DNA of 64,000 nucleotides from Halovenus halobia (GTDB taxonomy: Archaea; Halobacteriota; Halobacteria; Halobacteriales; Haloarculaceae), in the NCBI RefSeq assembly GCF_051414135.1, contig NZ_JBLKOA010000001.1, forward strand, positions 372,001 through 436,000, given 5' to 3'. Below are positions 40,842 through 50,247 of this stretch, one piece after another. The position numbers and the translations under genes are program-made. A model generated the notes under the pieces. It saw nothing but the letters and a program-made list of their open reading frames with translations. It was not told the DNA's origin and did no database searches. Within the stretch, counting starts at the first letter, position 1; each line of letters opens with the position of its first letter.

Positions 40842-42140
40842 TCACTCCGTTGGCATATTGCTCCGGTAGCCTTCTGCAGTCAGCACAGCATCGACCGACT
40901 TGGCATAGGCTGCCTCGCGCCAACTCTTCTCGCGGTCAGCTTCGGTCTTACGGGCCGCAACGTCCTCGAAAGCCGTTTGCATCTGTGTTCGTAGTTTCTC
41001 TTGGACAGTCTCTTCTGTCCAGTATTCGTTGGTCGTGTTCTGGACCCACTCGAAGTACGACACCGTTACGCCGCCTGCGTTCGCGAGAATATCGGGGATA
41101 ATCTGGACGCCGTTGTCGGCAAGGTACTGGTCTGCCTGTGGTGTCGTCGGCCCGTTTGCCATCTCTAACACCACATCAGCCCGGATGTCTGCCATGTTCG
41201 CGTCCGTAATCTGGTCTTCGATTGCTGCGGGGACCAGGACATCGACATCGAGCGTTAGCAGTTCGTCGTTCGAGAGTTCGGCCGCATCGACGTCAAAGAG
41301 GTCCTGTTCGTTCTCGTAGCCCTCGAACAGGTCGGGTATCGGGAGTCCTGTCTCATCGTAAATCCCGCCAGCAGCGTTGCTGACAGCGACGATATTGTAG
41401 CCACGTTCGTGCAAAAAGAGTGCAAGATGTGAGCCAACGTTGCCGAACCCTTGCACTGCGATATCGAGACTCTTGTCGAGTCCCTCATGCCTGACAAAGG
41501 CGTCGAGAATCTCCGCGCCGCCGAGTGACGTTGCGGAATTTCGGCCTTCGCTGCCCCCGAGCGCTGGCGGTTTCCCGGTGATTACGCCGGGGGCCTGATG
41601 GCCGGCCACCTGCTCGTACTCGTCGCGCATCCACGCCATAATCTGGGCGTCGGTGTTCATGTCCGGCGCAGGAATATCACTCTGTGGGCCAACCACATCG
41701 TGATACTCTCGAATGTAGGCCCGCGCGAGTCGTTCCAGTTCGCCCACCGAGAGCTCCTTGCGGTCGACCTGCACCCCACCTTTGGCGCCACCGAACGGAA
41801 TGTCGACCACGGCGCATTTCAGCGTCATCAGAAACGCCAGTTCGTCGACTTCCTCCTCGTCGACGCCCGGATGAAACCGAATGCCACCCTTTGTTGGCCC
41901 GCGTGCGCCGTTGTACTGGATTCGGAACGACGGGAAGACGTCGATAGAGCCGTCGTCCATCCGGACTGGAATGTTGGCGTTGATTCGACGCCGCGGTTGC
42001 CGAAGCAGTTCGATATCCTGCTCGGTCAACTGAGCGACTTCCGAAATACGGTCAAGTTCGACCTGACACACCTCACAAACCGTTTCGACCCCCTTCGGTC
42101 CGAGTTCGCTGTCCATACACTTCGTTGCAGAGCCGCCCAT
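40842..42140 (-). CDS. gdhA: Glutamate dehydrogenase (Glu/Leu/Phe/Val family)
   Basis: 432 aa from the ATG at 42140 (42116 ATG and 42155 GTG also possible). GPTKGGIRFHPGVDEEEVDELAFLMTLKCAVV and GGAKGGVQVD carry the catalytic and substrate Lys; PAPDMNTDAQIMAWM the acidic part; VQGFGNVGSHLALFLHERG the NAD(P) Rossmann motif. It interconverts glutamate and 2-oxoglutarate plus ammonia. It follows the acyl-CoA synthetase gene by ~32 bases on the same strand. Confidence 0.92.
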   Translation of the reverse strand: MGGSATKCMDSELGPKGVETVCEVCQVELDRISEVAQLTEQDIELLRQPRRRINANIPVRMDDGSIDVFPSFRIQYNGARGPTKGGIRFHPGVDEEEVDELAFLMTLKCAVVDIPFGGAKGGVQVDRKELSVGELERLARAYIREYHDVVGPQSDIPAPDMNTDAQIMAWMRDEYEQVAGHQAPGVITGKPPALGGSEGRNSATSLGGAEILDAFVRHEGLDKSLDIAVQGFGNVGSHLALFLHERGYNIVAVSNAAGGIYDETGLPIPDLFEGYENEQDLFDVDAAELSNDELLTLDVDVLVPAAIEDQITDANMADIRADVVLEMANGPTTPQADQYLADNGVQIIPDILANAGGVTVSYFEWVQNTTNEYWTEETVQEKLRTQMQTAFEDVAARKTEADREKSWREAAYAKSVDAVLTAEGYRSNMPTE

Positions 42141-42172
42141 AAGAAAATCCCTCACGGTCAGGCAACCCTCAC

Positions 42173-43729
42173 TTACTCGTCGCGGAGCTTGTACTTCTGT
42201 ATTTTTCCGCTGGCTGTCCGTGGGAGTTCGTCGATAAACTCCACCTCACGCGGGTGTTTGTACGCTGCAATGCGGTCGAGGACGAACTCTTGAATCTCTT
42301 CTGCAGTCACATCCTCGCCGGGTGTGACGCCCTCCGAGGGGACGACAAACGCTTTCGGGACCTCGTTACGGCGTTCGTCTGGAGTTGCGACCACTGCACC
42401 CTCGGCGATTGCGTCGTGCTCGACGAGTAGCTCCTCGACTTCGCTGGGGTAGACGTTGTACCCCGCCGTGTTGATAACGTGTTTTTTCCGGTCAACAATC
42501 GCGTAGTAGTTCTGCTCGTCGCGTCGGGCGATGTCGCCTGTCCGGAAGTACCCGCGCTCGGTAAAGGCTCTCTCGGTCGCCTCGGGCAGTCCGTGATAGC
42601 CCGCCATCACCTGCGGGCCACGGACGAGCAGCTCACCCTCCTCGCCGGGGCCAACCTCTTCGCCCGACGCGTCGACAATCTTGCAGTCGGTCATCCGCAT
42701 TGGCTGGCCGACAGAGCCGTGTTTGGTTCCGTACGTGGAGTTAACCTGTGTGTGGGTCGCGCCATGAGTTTCGGTCAATCCGTAGCCTTCGTCCATCTCG
42801 ACGCCGGTGGTGGTCTGGAACCGTTCCTGTACGGCTTCGGGGAGTTTCGCGCCACCCTCTGCGGCCATCTCCAGACTCGTCAGGTCGTAGCTCTCGAAGT
42901 CATCACGTTCGACCATATCGACGTACATCGCGGTGACCCCGACGAAGTGTGTGATTCCCTCGTCTTCGATGAGCGACAGTCCTGATTCGCCGTCCCAGTT
43001 GGCCGCGCTGCGGAGATAGACACTGCCGCCGCGCAACAGCGGTTGCCACGCAGTGTGAGTGAACCCTGTGATATGATACAACGGGAGCCAGACGAGACTC
43101 TTGACCTCCTCGTCAGGAATCGAGTTCGATTGTCCGAGCACCTGATACATCTGTGCGCGGAAGTTCGCGTGAGTCAACTCCACGCCCTTTGGTTTGCCCG
43201 TCGTCCCGGAGGTGTAGGGCAACAGCGCGATGTCTTCGTCGTCCTGTTCGCGCAGTAGCGGTTCGCCCCGACACTCGGAGAACATCTCGACATCCTCGTC
43301 CGTGCTGGCGACGGCGACAACGAGCGGGTCCCAGTCGATCTCCTCGAGTGCTGGCCGCAGGTGTTCCAGCAGTGCCGTATGCGTCAGCACCACCGCCGCC
43401 TCGGTGTCTTCGAGTTGGTGGACGAGTTCGCGCCTGCGGTACTGTGGATTTACCGGCGAGACGGCGACGCCGGCTTTGAACGCGCCAAGCCCACCAATCA
43501 GGTATGCCGGACAGTTCGGCAAATACTGTAACATCACCTCACCCGCCTCGACGCCGCGCTCTGCCAGTGCCCCGGCAAACTCGGCACTCTCCGTCCGCAA
43601 CTCGTCGTGTGTCAGCGTCGTCCCGTGATATTCGACGGCCAGTGCCTCCCCGTGGTGGCGGGCGGTTTCGTCGTGTAACTTCGCGGCGTTGCCTGACTTT
43701 GCCTCCTCGGAAATGTCACTAATGTCCAT
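42173..43729 (-). CDS. AMP-binding acyl-CoA synthetase
   Basis: 518 aa. The P-loop-like LPYTSGTTGKPKGVELTH is at about residue 170-187, DEGYGLTETHG near 318, the hinge region YFRTGDIARRDEQNYY near 395, and the final Lys in PRTASGKIQKYKL. It activates a carboxylic acid to its CoA thioester via an acyl-AMP. The fatty-acid genes elsewhere in the window suggest fatty or branched acids as substrates. Start ATG at 43729. Confidence 0.9.
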   Translation of the reverse strand: MDISDISEEAKSGNAAKLHDETARHHGEALAVEYHGTTLTHDELRTESAEFAGALAERGVEAGEVMLQYLPNCPAYLIGGLGAFKAGVAVSPVNPQYRRRELVHQLEDTEAAVVLTHTALLEHLRPALEEIDWDPLVVAVASTDEDVEMFSECRGEPLLREQDDEDIALLPYTSGTTGKPKGVELTHANFRAQMYQVLGQSNSIPDEEVKSLVWLPLYHITGFTHTAWQPLLRGGSVYLRSAANWDGESGLSLIEDEGITHFVGVTAMYVDMVERDDFESYDLTSLEMAAEGGAKLPEAVQERFQTTTGVEMDEGYGLTETHGATHTQVNSTYGTKHGSVGQPMRMTDCKIVDASGEEVGPGEEGELLVRGPQVMAGYHGLPEATERAFTERGYFRTGDIARRDEQNYYAIVDRKKHVINTAGYNVYPSEVEELLVEHDAIAEGAVVATPDERRNEVPKAFVVPSEGVTPGEDVTAEEIQEFVLDRIAAYKHPREVEFIDELPRTASGKIQKYKLRDE

Positions 43730-43816
43730 GTGGGTTCCTCACACAACGGCCTGTTAAGTATTGTCCCGGGGCTAGGAGTGGGCTACAAGTGCCCGGCGCG
43801 ACAACTGTGCTGTACA

Positions 43817-44128
43817 ATGAACAGGTACGACGTACCCGACCCCGACCCAGGAGAGGTCAGCGACACAGAACTGGTCGTCTCCGACGACGTTCTCGTCAAG
43901 GCCTTCGCGCTCGGTCCGGGCGCAGAACTGGACGCACACGACCACCCCGACTCGACGAATGTCTTTCACATCGTCGAGGGAACGGTAACAGTCATTCAGG
44001 ATGGCGACGAAGAAGAAATCGACGCGCCGGGCGTCGTCCACCACGACCGCGGCGTCGCTCACGGCGCGCGAAATGACACCGACGAGCGGGCGGTATTCAC
44101 GGCGAGTCTCTGTCCGATGCCCGGCTAA
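43817..44128 (+). CDS. Small cupin-domain protein
   Basis: 103 aa, single cupin beta-barrel. AELDAHDHPDSTNVFHIVEGTVTV provides the first metal motif (H-x-H and downstream Glu) and GVVHHDRGVAHGARNDTDE the second His. Metal binding is likely; function unknown. It converges on the histidine-kinase gene with a 3-4 base overlap of stops. Confidence 0.75.
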   Translation: MNRYDVPDPDPGEVSDTELVVSDDVLVKAFALGPGAELDAHDHPDSTNVFHIVEGTVTVIQDGDEEEIDAPGVVHHDRGVAHGARNDTDERAVFTASLCPMPG

Positions 44129-45159
44129 AGTGAGTCCAGTGTCTCGAACTCCAGAGAAACTCTGTTGCCGATGTCGTCTTCGCGGCGGGCAAACGTCAGG
44201 TCGCCGTTGACGATATCGGTAATCCAGCGTGCAATCCAGAGGCCCAGCCCTTCGTTGTGTCTGAGTGGCTGTTCTTCGCCACGGTCGACAATCTCGACAA
44301 CTTCCTCCGGGATGGGTTCGCACTCATCCTCGACGTGGATAGCTGTCTTCTCCGGGGTCCGCTCGATACGCACTGTCACTGGACCGCTGGAACTTGGATG
44401 ATGGACGGCGGCGTTCTCCATCAGTTCCATCAGTGCCACATCGACCGACGGCGGCGCAAGTGCCGGTGCACGGTCAGGGAACTCCGTGGTGACCCTCGAC
44501 GCCGGCTGCTTGATACCGAACTTCTCGACGACCAGTGTCGACATCTCGACCAGTTCGACGCGACAGTCCTCCTCGGGCGGAACGTCGAGGTGTTCGTGTG
44601 CTTTCCGGGCTTTGTCGGCGAGGTTGATCACCCGCTTTCCAACCTCTTCGACTTTCTCAGCAGCGGTCCGGTAGCTGGGGTCCTCGATTTCCTGAAGGGT
44701 CGCTGCATGACCGACGACGAGGTTCATCTGGTTGCGAATGTTGTGCCGCAACGCTCGCGTCAGGATGTTTAGTTTCTGTTCCTGCTGGGACTCCTGACGG
44801 ATGTCCTCCACCCGGCCGACAATAGCGGTGGAGTCGTCGGTTGTGACGGCCGTCTGTTCCACCCGGACCGGCAGTTCCGTCCCGCTCTTCGAGACGAACC
44901 GGCAGAACCACTCGACTGAGTCCTCCTCGGACTCGTCCAGAAACTGCGCGTGGCGCTTGCGCTCCGCAACTGCGTCGGGATGATACACCCTCGTGACCGG
45001 TTCGCCGAGCAGTTCCTCGCGCTGGTAGCCAGTCAACGCAAGCAGTGGCTGATTGACTGTCTCGAACGCCCCGTCTTCCGAGACATACAGTGCGTCTTCG
45101 GCCTGGTCGAGTGCCTGCCGGAGCACTGCGTCTTCGGTCGTGGAATGCTCTTCGTTCAT
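44125..45159 (-). CDS. PAS-domain histidine kinase
   Basis: 344 aa from the ATG at 45159; a GTG 24 bases upstream is the alternative. A PAS domain spans ~20-130 (ALYVSEDGAFETVNQPLLALTG). The H-box is ILTRALRHNIRNQMNLVVGHA, typical of haloarchaeal HisKA_7TM-like kinases. The ATPase has ELMENAAVHHPSSS (N-box) and RHNEGLGLWIARWI (G-box). No membrane span, so a cytosolic sensor. No response regulator lies nearby. Confidence 0.88.
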   Translation of the reverse strand: MNEEHSTTEDAVLRQALDQAEDALYVSEDGAFETVNQPLLALTGYQREELLGEPVTRVYHPDAVAERKRHAQFLDESEEDSVEWFCRFVSKSGTELPVRVEQTAVTTDDSTAIVGRVEDIRQESQQEQKLNILTRALRHNIRNQMNLVVGHAATLQEIEDPSYRTAAEKVEEVGKRVINLADKARKAHEHLDVPPEEDCRVELVEMSTLVVEKFGIKQPASRVTTEFPDRAPALAPPSVDVALMELMENAAVHHPSSSGPVTVRIERTPEKTAIHVEDECEPIPEEVVEIVDRGEEQPLRHNEGLGLWIARWITDIVNGDLTFARREDDIGNRVSLEFETLDSL

Positions 45160-45346
45160 CTCTTGGTCGCGTTGGCCGTCCACTACGCCGCCAGACGTGC
45201 TGGCGGGAATCTACCCACAGCTACACTTTGCTTACTTAACTGGTATTTGCTAGCTTAATTTACACACTTCACGCCGAACACGGTGTCGATCCCGGTAACA
45301 CCGGTGTCAGCGCGAATTGAAGTGAGTCCGACCCCTATCTGAGAGT

Positions 45347-46333
45347 ATGACAGAACCAACACCGACACCCGGTATTCATCACGTCACCTGTATCGCGGGC
45401 GACCCCCAGCAGAATCTCGATTTCTGGGTGGAGACACTCGGACTCAGACTGGTCAAACGGTCGGTCAACCAGGACGACCCCGGCACGTATCACTTCTTCT
45501 ACGCCGACAGCGAGGGCACCCCCGGGACGAGTATGACCTTCTTCCCGTGGGAAGAGATGAATGCTGGCAAAGTCGGCTCTGGGCAGGTCTCACGGACGGC
45601 GTTTCGCGTCCCCGAAGATAGTCTCGATTACTGGGAATCTCGCTTCGATGACTACGGCGTCGAGTACGACGACCGAATCGAACGCTTCGGCGAAACCGTC
45701 CTGCCGTTCCGCGACCCGGACGGTCTGCCGGTCGAACTGGTCGAGACGGAGATTCCCGAGGACGACCCCACAGAGCCGTGGACGGAGTTTGTCCCAGAGT
45801 CGAACGCGATTCGTGGGTTCCACTCGGTGACGTTGTGGGTCGCCGACCCGCAGCCAACCCAGGAACTGCTCGGAACGATGGGACTAGAGAACGTCGGCAC
45901 CGAACAGGCACAGGGCGACACACCCGGCGACGAGCGAACACGCTTCGCCGCGGAGGGTCCAGTCGGCAAATACGTCGACGTGTTGCCGACGATCGAAGGC
46001 GCCCGGCAGGGCCACGGCACGGTCCATCACGTTGCCTTCCAGACGCCGACCGACGACGACCAGGAGTCGATGCGAACTGCTGTCCGCAAGGACGGACTCA
46101 ATCCGACAGCACAGATCAACCGCCACTGGTTCCGCTCGGTGTACTTCCGCGAGCACGCGGGCATCCTCTTCGAGTTGGCGACCAACGGCCCCGGATACGA
46201 CAGCGACGAACCGCTCGCTGAACTTGGTGAGCGACTCGTGCTGCCTGGAAAATTCGAGGCAAAGCGTGAACAGATCGAATCGAATCTCACCTCGGTCGAC
46301 ATTCCGCGGGCAGAATCCCCACCAGAACAGTAA
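45347..46333 (+). CDS. Ring-cleaving dioxygenase of the VOC (glyoxalase) family
   Basis: 328 aa. Two VOC modules: GIHHVTCIAGDPQQNLDFWVETLGLRLVKRSVN (residues ~9-42), then AIRGFHSVTLWVADPQPTQELLG (~152-175), and the C-terminal HAGILFELATNGPGYDSDE with metal Glu. Metal ligands His in HHV and HSV and Glu in LFELA are present. It resembles bacterial MhqO/LinE-like extradiol dioxygenases; the substrate is unknown. The 163-base gap before it is AT-rich and holds the divergent promoters. Confidence 0.85.
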   Translation: MTEPTPTPGIHHVTCIAGDPQQNLDFWVETLGLRLVKRSVNQDDPGTYHFFYADSEGTPGTSMTFFPWEEMNAGKVGSGQVSRTAFRVPEDSLDYWESRFDDYGVEYDDRIERFGETVLPFRDPDGLPVELVETEIPEDDPTEPWTEFVPESNAIRGFHSVTLWVADPQPTQELLGTMGLENVGTEQAQGDTPGDERTRFAAEGPVGKYVDVLPTIEGARQGHGTVHHVAFQTPTDDDQESMRTAVRKDGLNPTAQINRHWFRSVYFREHAGILFELATNGPGYDSDEPLAELGERLVLPGKFEAKREQIESNLTSVDIPRAESPPEQ

Positions 46334-46867
46334 CTACGCCTCGTCGACGCGCTTGCCAGCAGCTTGCGGCACGACGTTGCGGTCGGCGTCCTCCCACTCT
46401 CGGTCAAGTTCTGCACCCTCGAACAGGTGGTCGAGAAAAACCGCAAGCGAGGCAATCTCAGAGTGTGGCTGGTTCGTCACGGCGACGTTGTAATCGGCGT
46501 TCTCGTACACGTCCCACGGCACTTTCTCTGCGCCGACGACGACCAGCAGCGGACCATCCTCGTGGTCTGTGCGAATCTCTGTTTCGACATCCTGCACCGG
46601 GAGGCCGTACATCGTCAGGTGGACAATCGTGCCGTCCCAGTCTTCGATGAATCCTATCGGGTTGTCAGTCGTCTCGACGGCGAAGGGACCGCCGAACCGG
46701 TCGGTAATGTCTTCGATAGTGCCCTGCTGGCTCGCGCCGTCCTTGGCGAGGATAGCGCGGTCTGCACCGAGTGCTCGCGCTGTGAGGCCAACGTGTGTCG
46801 TCATTCGCTCGTCGCGGCCGGGACGGTGGCCTAGGCGCAACACGGCGACCTCTTGGGTGTCCTGCAT
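46334..46867 (-). CDS. trm56: tRNA (cytidine(56)-2'-O)-methyltransferase
   Basis: 177 aa. AVLRLGHRPGRDERMTTHVGLTARALGA is the diagnostic archaeal Trm56 start. MYGLPVQD and VVVGAEKVPWDVYENADYNV build the SPOUT knot that binds AdoMet. It methylates C56 of the tRNA T-loop. The stop abuts the dioxygenase stop. The upstream DsbA-like gene on the same strand is 3 bases away. Confidence 0.95.
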   Translation of the reverse strand: MQDTQEVAVLRLGHRPGRDERMTTHVGLTARALGADRAILAKDGASQQGTIEDITDRFGGPFAVETTDNPIGFIEDWDGTIVHLTMYGLPVQDVETEIRTDHEDGPLLVVVGAEKVPWDVYENADYNVAVTNQPHSEIASLAVFLDHLFEGAELDREWEDADRNVVPQAAGKRVDEA

Positions 46868-46870
46868 GAG

Positions 46871-47515
46871 TTACTCTGAGAGTTTGGCGTCGAGTGTCTC
46901 GCGGGCGTCGGCGAGGCCATCCAGTATTTCACCATTAACGACGAACCCGGGCGTTGCGTTGACGCCGATTTCTTCAGCTCTGGCTCGGTCCTCGGAGAGA
47001 CGCTGGTCGTGTTTCCGGTTCGCACCAGCCTGCTGGACCAGTTCACGGTCGAGGTTCTCAGCCTCCGCAACGTCGCCGAATACGTCGGGCGCATCACTAT
47101 GAATCTGTTCGCCCTTGCTCATCAGCGAAGATTTGTACGACCAGAAGGGTGTGCCGTAGGAGCGATACACCTCGCGTGCGGCGCTTGCGGCCTGCCACGA
47201 GGTGGGGTCGATAAACGGCAGGTCACGGTGGACGTACCGAATCTGCTCAGATTCGAGATACTCCGAGCGAATCTCGGGAAAGCCATTGGCGTTGTAGTCC
47301 TGACAGTGCGGGCAGTTGAAATCCTCGAAGACTTCGAGCGTGATGTCGGCGTCCGGATCACCGAGTACCGGCGGCCCGTCCGGTGGTGATTCGAGTTTTT
47401 CCGGGCCGTCATCCGCCTCGGTATCCTCGCCCCCGCTGCACCCGGCGAGCGCGGTGGCCCCCGCGGCGACACCCGCGAGGAACTCACGTCTGGATGGCTG
47501 TCGATCTGTCGTCAT
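46871..47515 (-). CDS. Tat-exported DsbA-like thiol oxidoreductase lipoprotein
   Basis: 214 aa. Twin-Arg SRREFLAGVAAGATALAGC gives a Tat signal and lipobox (Cys26). An acidic spacer follows, then a thioredoxin/DsbA domain with FEDFNCPHCQDYN (CPHC active pair, ~ residue 73), an inserted helical domain, and the cis-Pro GVNATPGFVVNGEIL. It likely forms or isomerises disulfides on the outer face. It lies 3 bases upstream of trm56. Confidence 0.88.
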   Translation of the reverse strand: MTTDRQPSRREFLAGVAAGATALAGCSGGEDTEADDGPEKLESPPDGPPVLGDPDADITLEVFEDFNCPHCQDYNANGFPEIRSEYLESEQIRYVHRDLPFIDPTSWQAASAAREVYRSYGTPFWSYKSSLMSKGEQIHSDAPDVFGDVAEAENLDRELVQQAGANRKHDQRLSEDRARAEEIGVNATPGFVVNGEILDGLADARETLDAKLSE

Positions 47516-47558
47516 AGCCGACAGTTACCGGAGCACCGTCTTGAGCGTCACGACTCGC

Positions 47559-47960
47559 TCATCGCGAGAGTTTCTTCCCGTCGAGTTTCTTCTTTGCGCC
47601 GCTGGCCGCTTTGATCAGCAGTGCTGGGCCGTCGTAGCGCATCTCGACGAGGTTGTAGATCTCCTCGGTATCACCAACTTTCACTCGGGCGTATCCTTCT
47701 TCGTCGAGTTCGATGAACGCAAGCGGCGCTTTCTGGCTGCCCAGTGTGACCTCCTTGTCCGCGATTTCGACCTCCTTTTGCTGGGTCTTGCCCCACCGGA
47801 AGACACAGCGGTACTGGGTCCGAGAGCTATCGGCCCGGTCGTGGTCGATCCGTTTGCGCGTGTCGAAGTCGAAGCCACAGTGATTGACCCACCGCTTGAA
47901 GTGGGTGTCGTCGAACCGTTTCATCGGCTTGCCGCTGTCTGTCTCGCGAGTCCACAGCAT
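47559..47960 (-). CDS. Conserved haloarchaeal protein of unknown function
   Basis: 133 aa from the ATG at 47960 (MLWTRETDSGKPMKRFDD). A TATA-like AAAATATAC at about 48009-48017 is too close for the longer GTG start at 48002. The protein has a basic C-terminus (ASGAKKKLDGKKLSR) and a mixed alpha/beta middle with TLGSQKAPLAFIELDEEGYARV. I do not recognise a functional family. Confidence 0.65.
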   Translation of the reverse strand: MLWTRETDSGKPMKRFDDTHFKRWVNHCGFDFDTRKRIDHDRADSSRTQYRCVFRWGKTQQKEVEIADKEVTLGSQKAPLAFIELDEEGYARVKVGDTEEIYNLVEMRYDGPALLIKAASGAKKKLDGKKLSR

Positions 47961-48129
47961 ATGTGCCTTCGACGGCCGGCCGCGAAAGCTCCCAACCTTC
48001 ACACCGTATATTTTGCAGTGAGCCAGTAAAAATCATACTGACTCGTGTTCGTTCCGTGTCGTGTCAACTGACAGACTGCACCCGTATTCAGGGCGGGATT
48101 TAATTGCACTCCTCGCGCAATCGGAGTGT

Positions 48130-48843
48130 ATGGCTGCAATCGAGGTCGATGGGTTGCGCAAGGAGTACGGTGATGTCGTGGCGCTGGATGGACTCGACCT
48201 TACCGTCGAAACTGGGAACCTCTACGGCCTGCTCGGCCCCAACGGCTCAGGCAAGACGACGACTATCGAGATTCTCACCGGCCAGCGCAAACCGACCGCC
48301 GGGAGCGCACGCGTCCTCGGAACTGACCCCGTTGCCGACCCAATCGAGGTCCGTCGCTCTATCGGTATCCTCCCCGAACGAGAGGACCCGCCGAGTTTTC
48401 TCACGCCGCGAGAGTATCTCGAATTCGTCGGTGACGTGCGTTCGCTGTCGGATATCGAGGACCGGATCGAGCGACTCGCAGACACGTTCGACTTTCGGGG
48501 TGTGCTCGACACACTGAGTTCGGACCTCTCCGAGGGGGAACGCCAGCGCGTGATGCTCGCGCAGGTGTTCATCCACGACCCTGATCTCGCGTTCATCGAC
48601 GAACCGCTGGTCAACCTCGACCCGCTGATGCAGGCCGAAGTGAAATCATATCTCGAAGAGTACTGCGCGGAGGGGAATACGCTCTTTCTGTCGACACATT
48701 TCGTCGAGGTGGCCGAACAGCTCTGCACCGAGGTCGGAATCATCGCTGGCGGCCGCCTCAGACTCCACGGTGTGCCCGGAGAGATGGAGTCGGGCCTGCT
48801 CGATACCTACGAGGCGAACGTGGGGGAGGAACCGCCACAATGA
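48130..48843 (+). CDS. ABC transporter ATP-binding protein
   Basis: 237 aa. Walker A GPNGSGKTTT (~ residues 36-45), Q-loop near ILPERED, the signature LSEGERQRVMLAQ (variant of LSGGQ), Walker B DLAFIDEPLVNLDP, and H-loop STHFVEVAEQ. The type is an ABC-2 exporter subunit, paired with the membrane gene it overlaps by four bases. Start at 48130; the 23 codons before are unlike the family. Confidence 0.9.
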   Translation: MAAIEVDGLRKEYGDVVALDGLDLTVETGNLYGLLGPNGSGKTTTIEILTGQRKPTAGSARVLGTDPVADPIEVRRSIGILPEREDPPSFLTPREYLEFVGDVRSLSDIEDRIERLADTFDFRGVLDTLSSDLSEGERQRVMLAQVFIHDPDLAFIDEPLVNLDPLMQAEVKSYLEEYCAEGNTLFLSTHFVEVAEQLCTEVGIIAGGRLRLHGVPGEMESGLLDTYEANVGEEPPQ

Positions 48844-50246
48844 GCCTGACGACGCGCCTGTTCTCGCGGATGTTCCTCGAAGAGTACCGTCTGCACGCCG
48901 AACTGTTCGGTCGCGACCGCTTCCTGCTCTTTCCCGTGCTGACGGCGCTGCTGACCGGCGGCGGACTGTACCTGTTCTCGCTGACCGGCAGTTCCGTCGC
49001 AACCATCATCGCCGGAGTCCACGCGCTCGTCTTCTTTTTCGGGTTGCAGGTCGGGACTATCGGCCTCGTTGGCCGGGACGCTCTCCGGAACGTGCTCGGT
49101 GATGTGACGCTTTTGGTCTTTTCCGCCCGGACGCTACCGGTCTCGCGGCGACGGCTACTCGGCGTGTTCATCTGGAAAGATATCGTTTACTACCTGTTCT
49201 TTTTCCTGACGCCGCTGGTTCTCGGCTTTCTCCCTATCGGATTGACTGGCGGGCTCTCACTCACCTCGCTTGCGTTGCTGTGGGTCACCGTCGCCGCAAC
49301 CTTTGCACTCGGAACCGCGGGAAGCCTCGCGCTTGCCGGCGTCGGAACGCGAAGCAAGCTCGCTCTGATCGGTATCGTTGCGCTGCTCATCGTCGGCATC
49401 ATTCGCGAACCGGCGACACTGGTTGGATTCACGCCGTACGCGCTCTATCTCCAGCCAACGCCGACCACTGCCCTGACGAGCGTCATCGTCCTCGCTGGCG
49501 CGCTTGTTGCCGGGCCACTGCTGTTCGAGCCAAGCGCCAGCCGCTCGCTCCGCCGAACCGACGCGGGGCGCTTTCGCTGGCTGCGCTCGGTCACTGACGT
49601 CTACACGGCTCGCTCGTTGCTCGAAGTCAGCCGGTCCAGTGGCTCGGTCTGGAAGGTGGGTGTCTCGCTGGGTGTGTTGTTCGGCGTTGCTGTGCTCTTG
49701 CTCGAACGCTTGGCCGAGGCGACAGCTATCTCTCCCTCCGGTGGGATTGCCTTCGGAACGCTGCTCGGTCTTGGCACCTTCACAACCTACAACTGGGTAA
49801 CACAGGTCGATGACCCCGACGAGTATCTGCGATATCCAGACGCTCTCGGGGCTGTCTTCCGTGGCAAACTCCGGGCTTTTTACGCCTGCTCGCTGCCGTT
49901 TGGATTTGCGTATCTCGCGCTCGGTGCGCTTCGCTACCCGCTAACTGACCTCGCGCTTGGGATTATCGTGTTCCCGTTGGTGGGACTGTACGTCTTCGGG
50001 CTGACGGCCTACATCACCGGCTTTTCGGCGAACGAACTGCTGTTCGATACGGCACTGTTTGGGCTCTACGGCGTTGGCCTCGCGGTGGTTTCGGTGCCCC
50101 TTCTGGTCGCCGCGCTCGCCTACGGCACCGCACCAGTCCAGTCGGTAGGGGTGGCACTCGGCGTTGCAGTTGTTGCCGCCGCAATTGGTGCGGTCTTGGC
50201 CCTCCGCGCACCCGGACGCTGGCACGAGAAACTCCGCGCCGAGTGA
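48840..50246 (+). CDS. ABC exporter membrane protein
   Basis: 468 aa with about 12 membrane spans arranged in pairs; the first (LFPVLTALLTGGGLYLFSL) begins near residue 30 after an amphipathic N-terminus. It overlaps the ATPase gene by ATGA, so the two make one exporter. I see no extracytoplasmic domain. The substrate is unknown. The gene ends one base before the convergent larA. Confidence 0.8.
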   Translation: MSLTTRLFSRMFLEEYRLHAELFGRDRFLLFPVLTALLTGGGLYLFSLTGSSVATIIAGVHALVFFFGLQVGTIGLVGRDALRNVLGDVTLLVFSARTLPVSRRRLLGVFIWKDIVYYLFFFLTPLVLGFLPIGLTGGLSLTSLALLWVTVAATFALGTAGSLALAGVGTRSKLALIGIVALLIVGIIREPATLVGFTPYALYLQPTPTTALTSVIVLAGALVAGPLLFEPSASRSLRRTDAGRFRWLRSVTDVYTARSLLEVSRSSGSVWKVGVSLGVLFGVAVLLLERLAEATAISPSGGIAFGTLLGLGTFTTYNWVTQVDDPDEYLRYPDALGAVFRGKLRAFYACSLPFGFAYLALGALRYPLTDLALGIIVFPLVGLYVFGLTAYITGFSANELLFDTALFGLYGVGLAVVSVPLLVAALAYGTAPVQSVGVALGVAVVAAAIGAVLALRAPGRWHEKLRAE

Positions 50247-50247
50247 G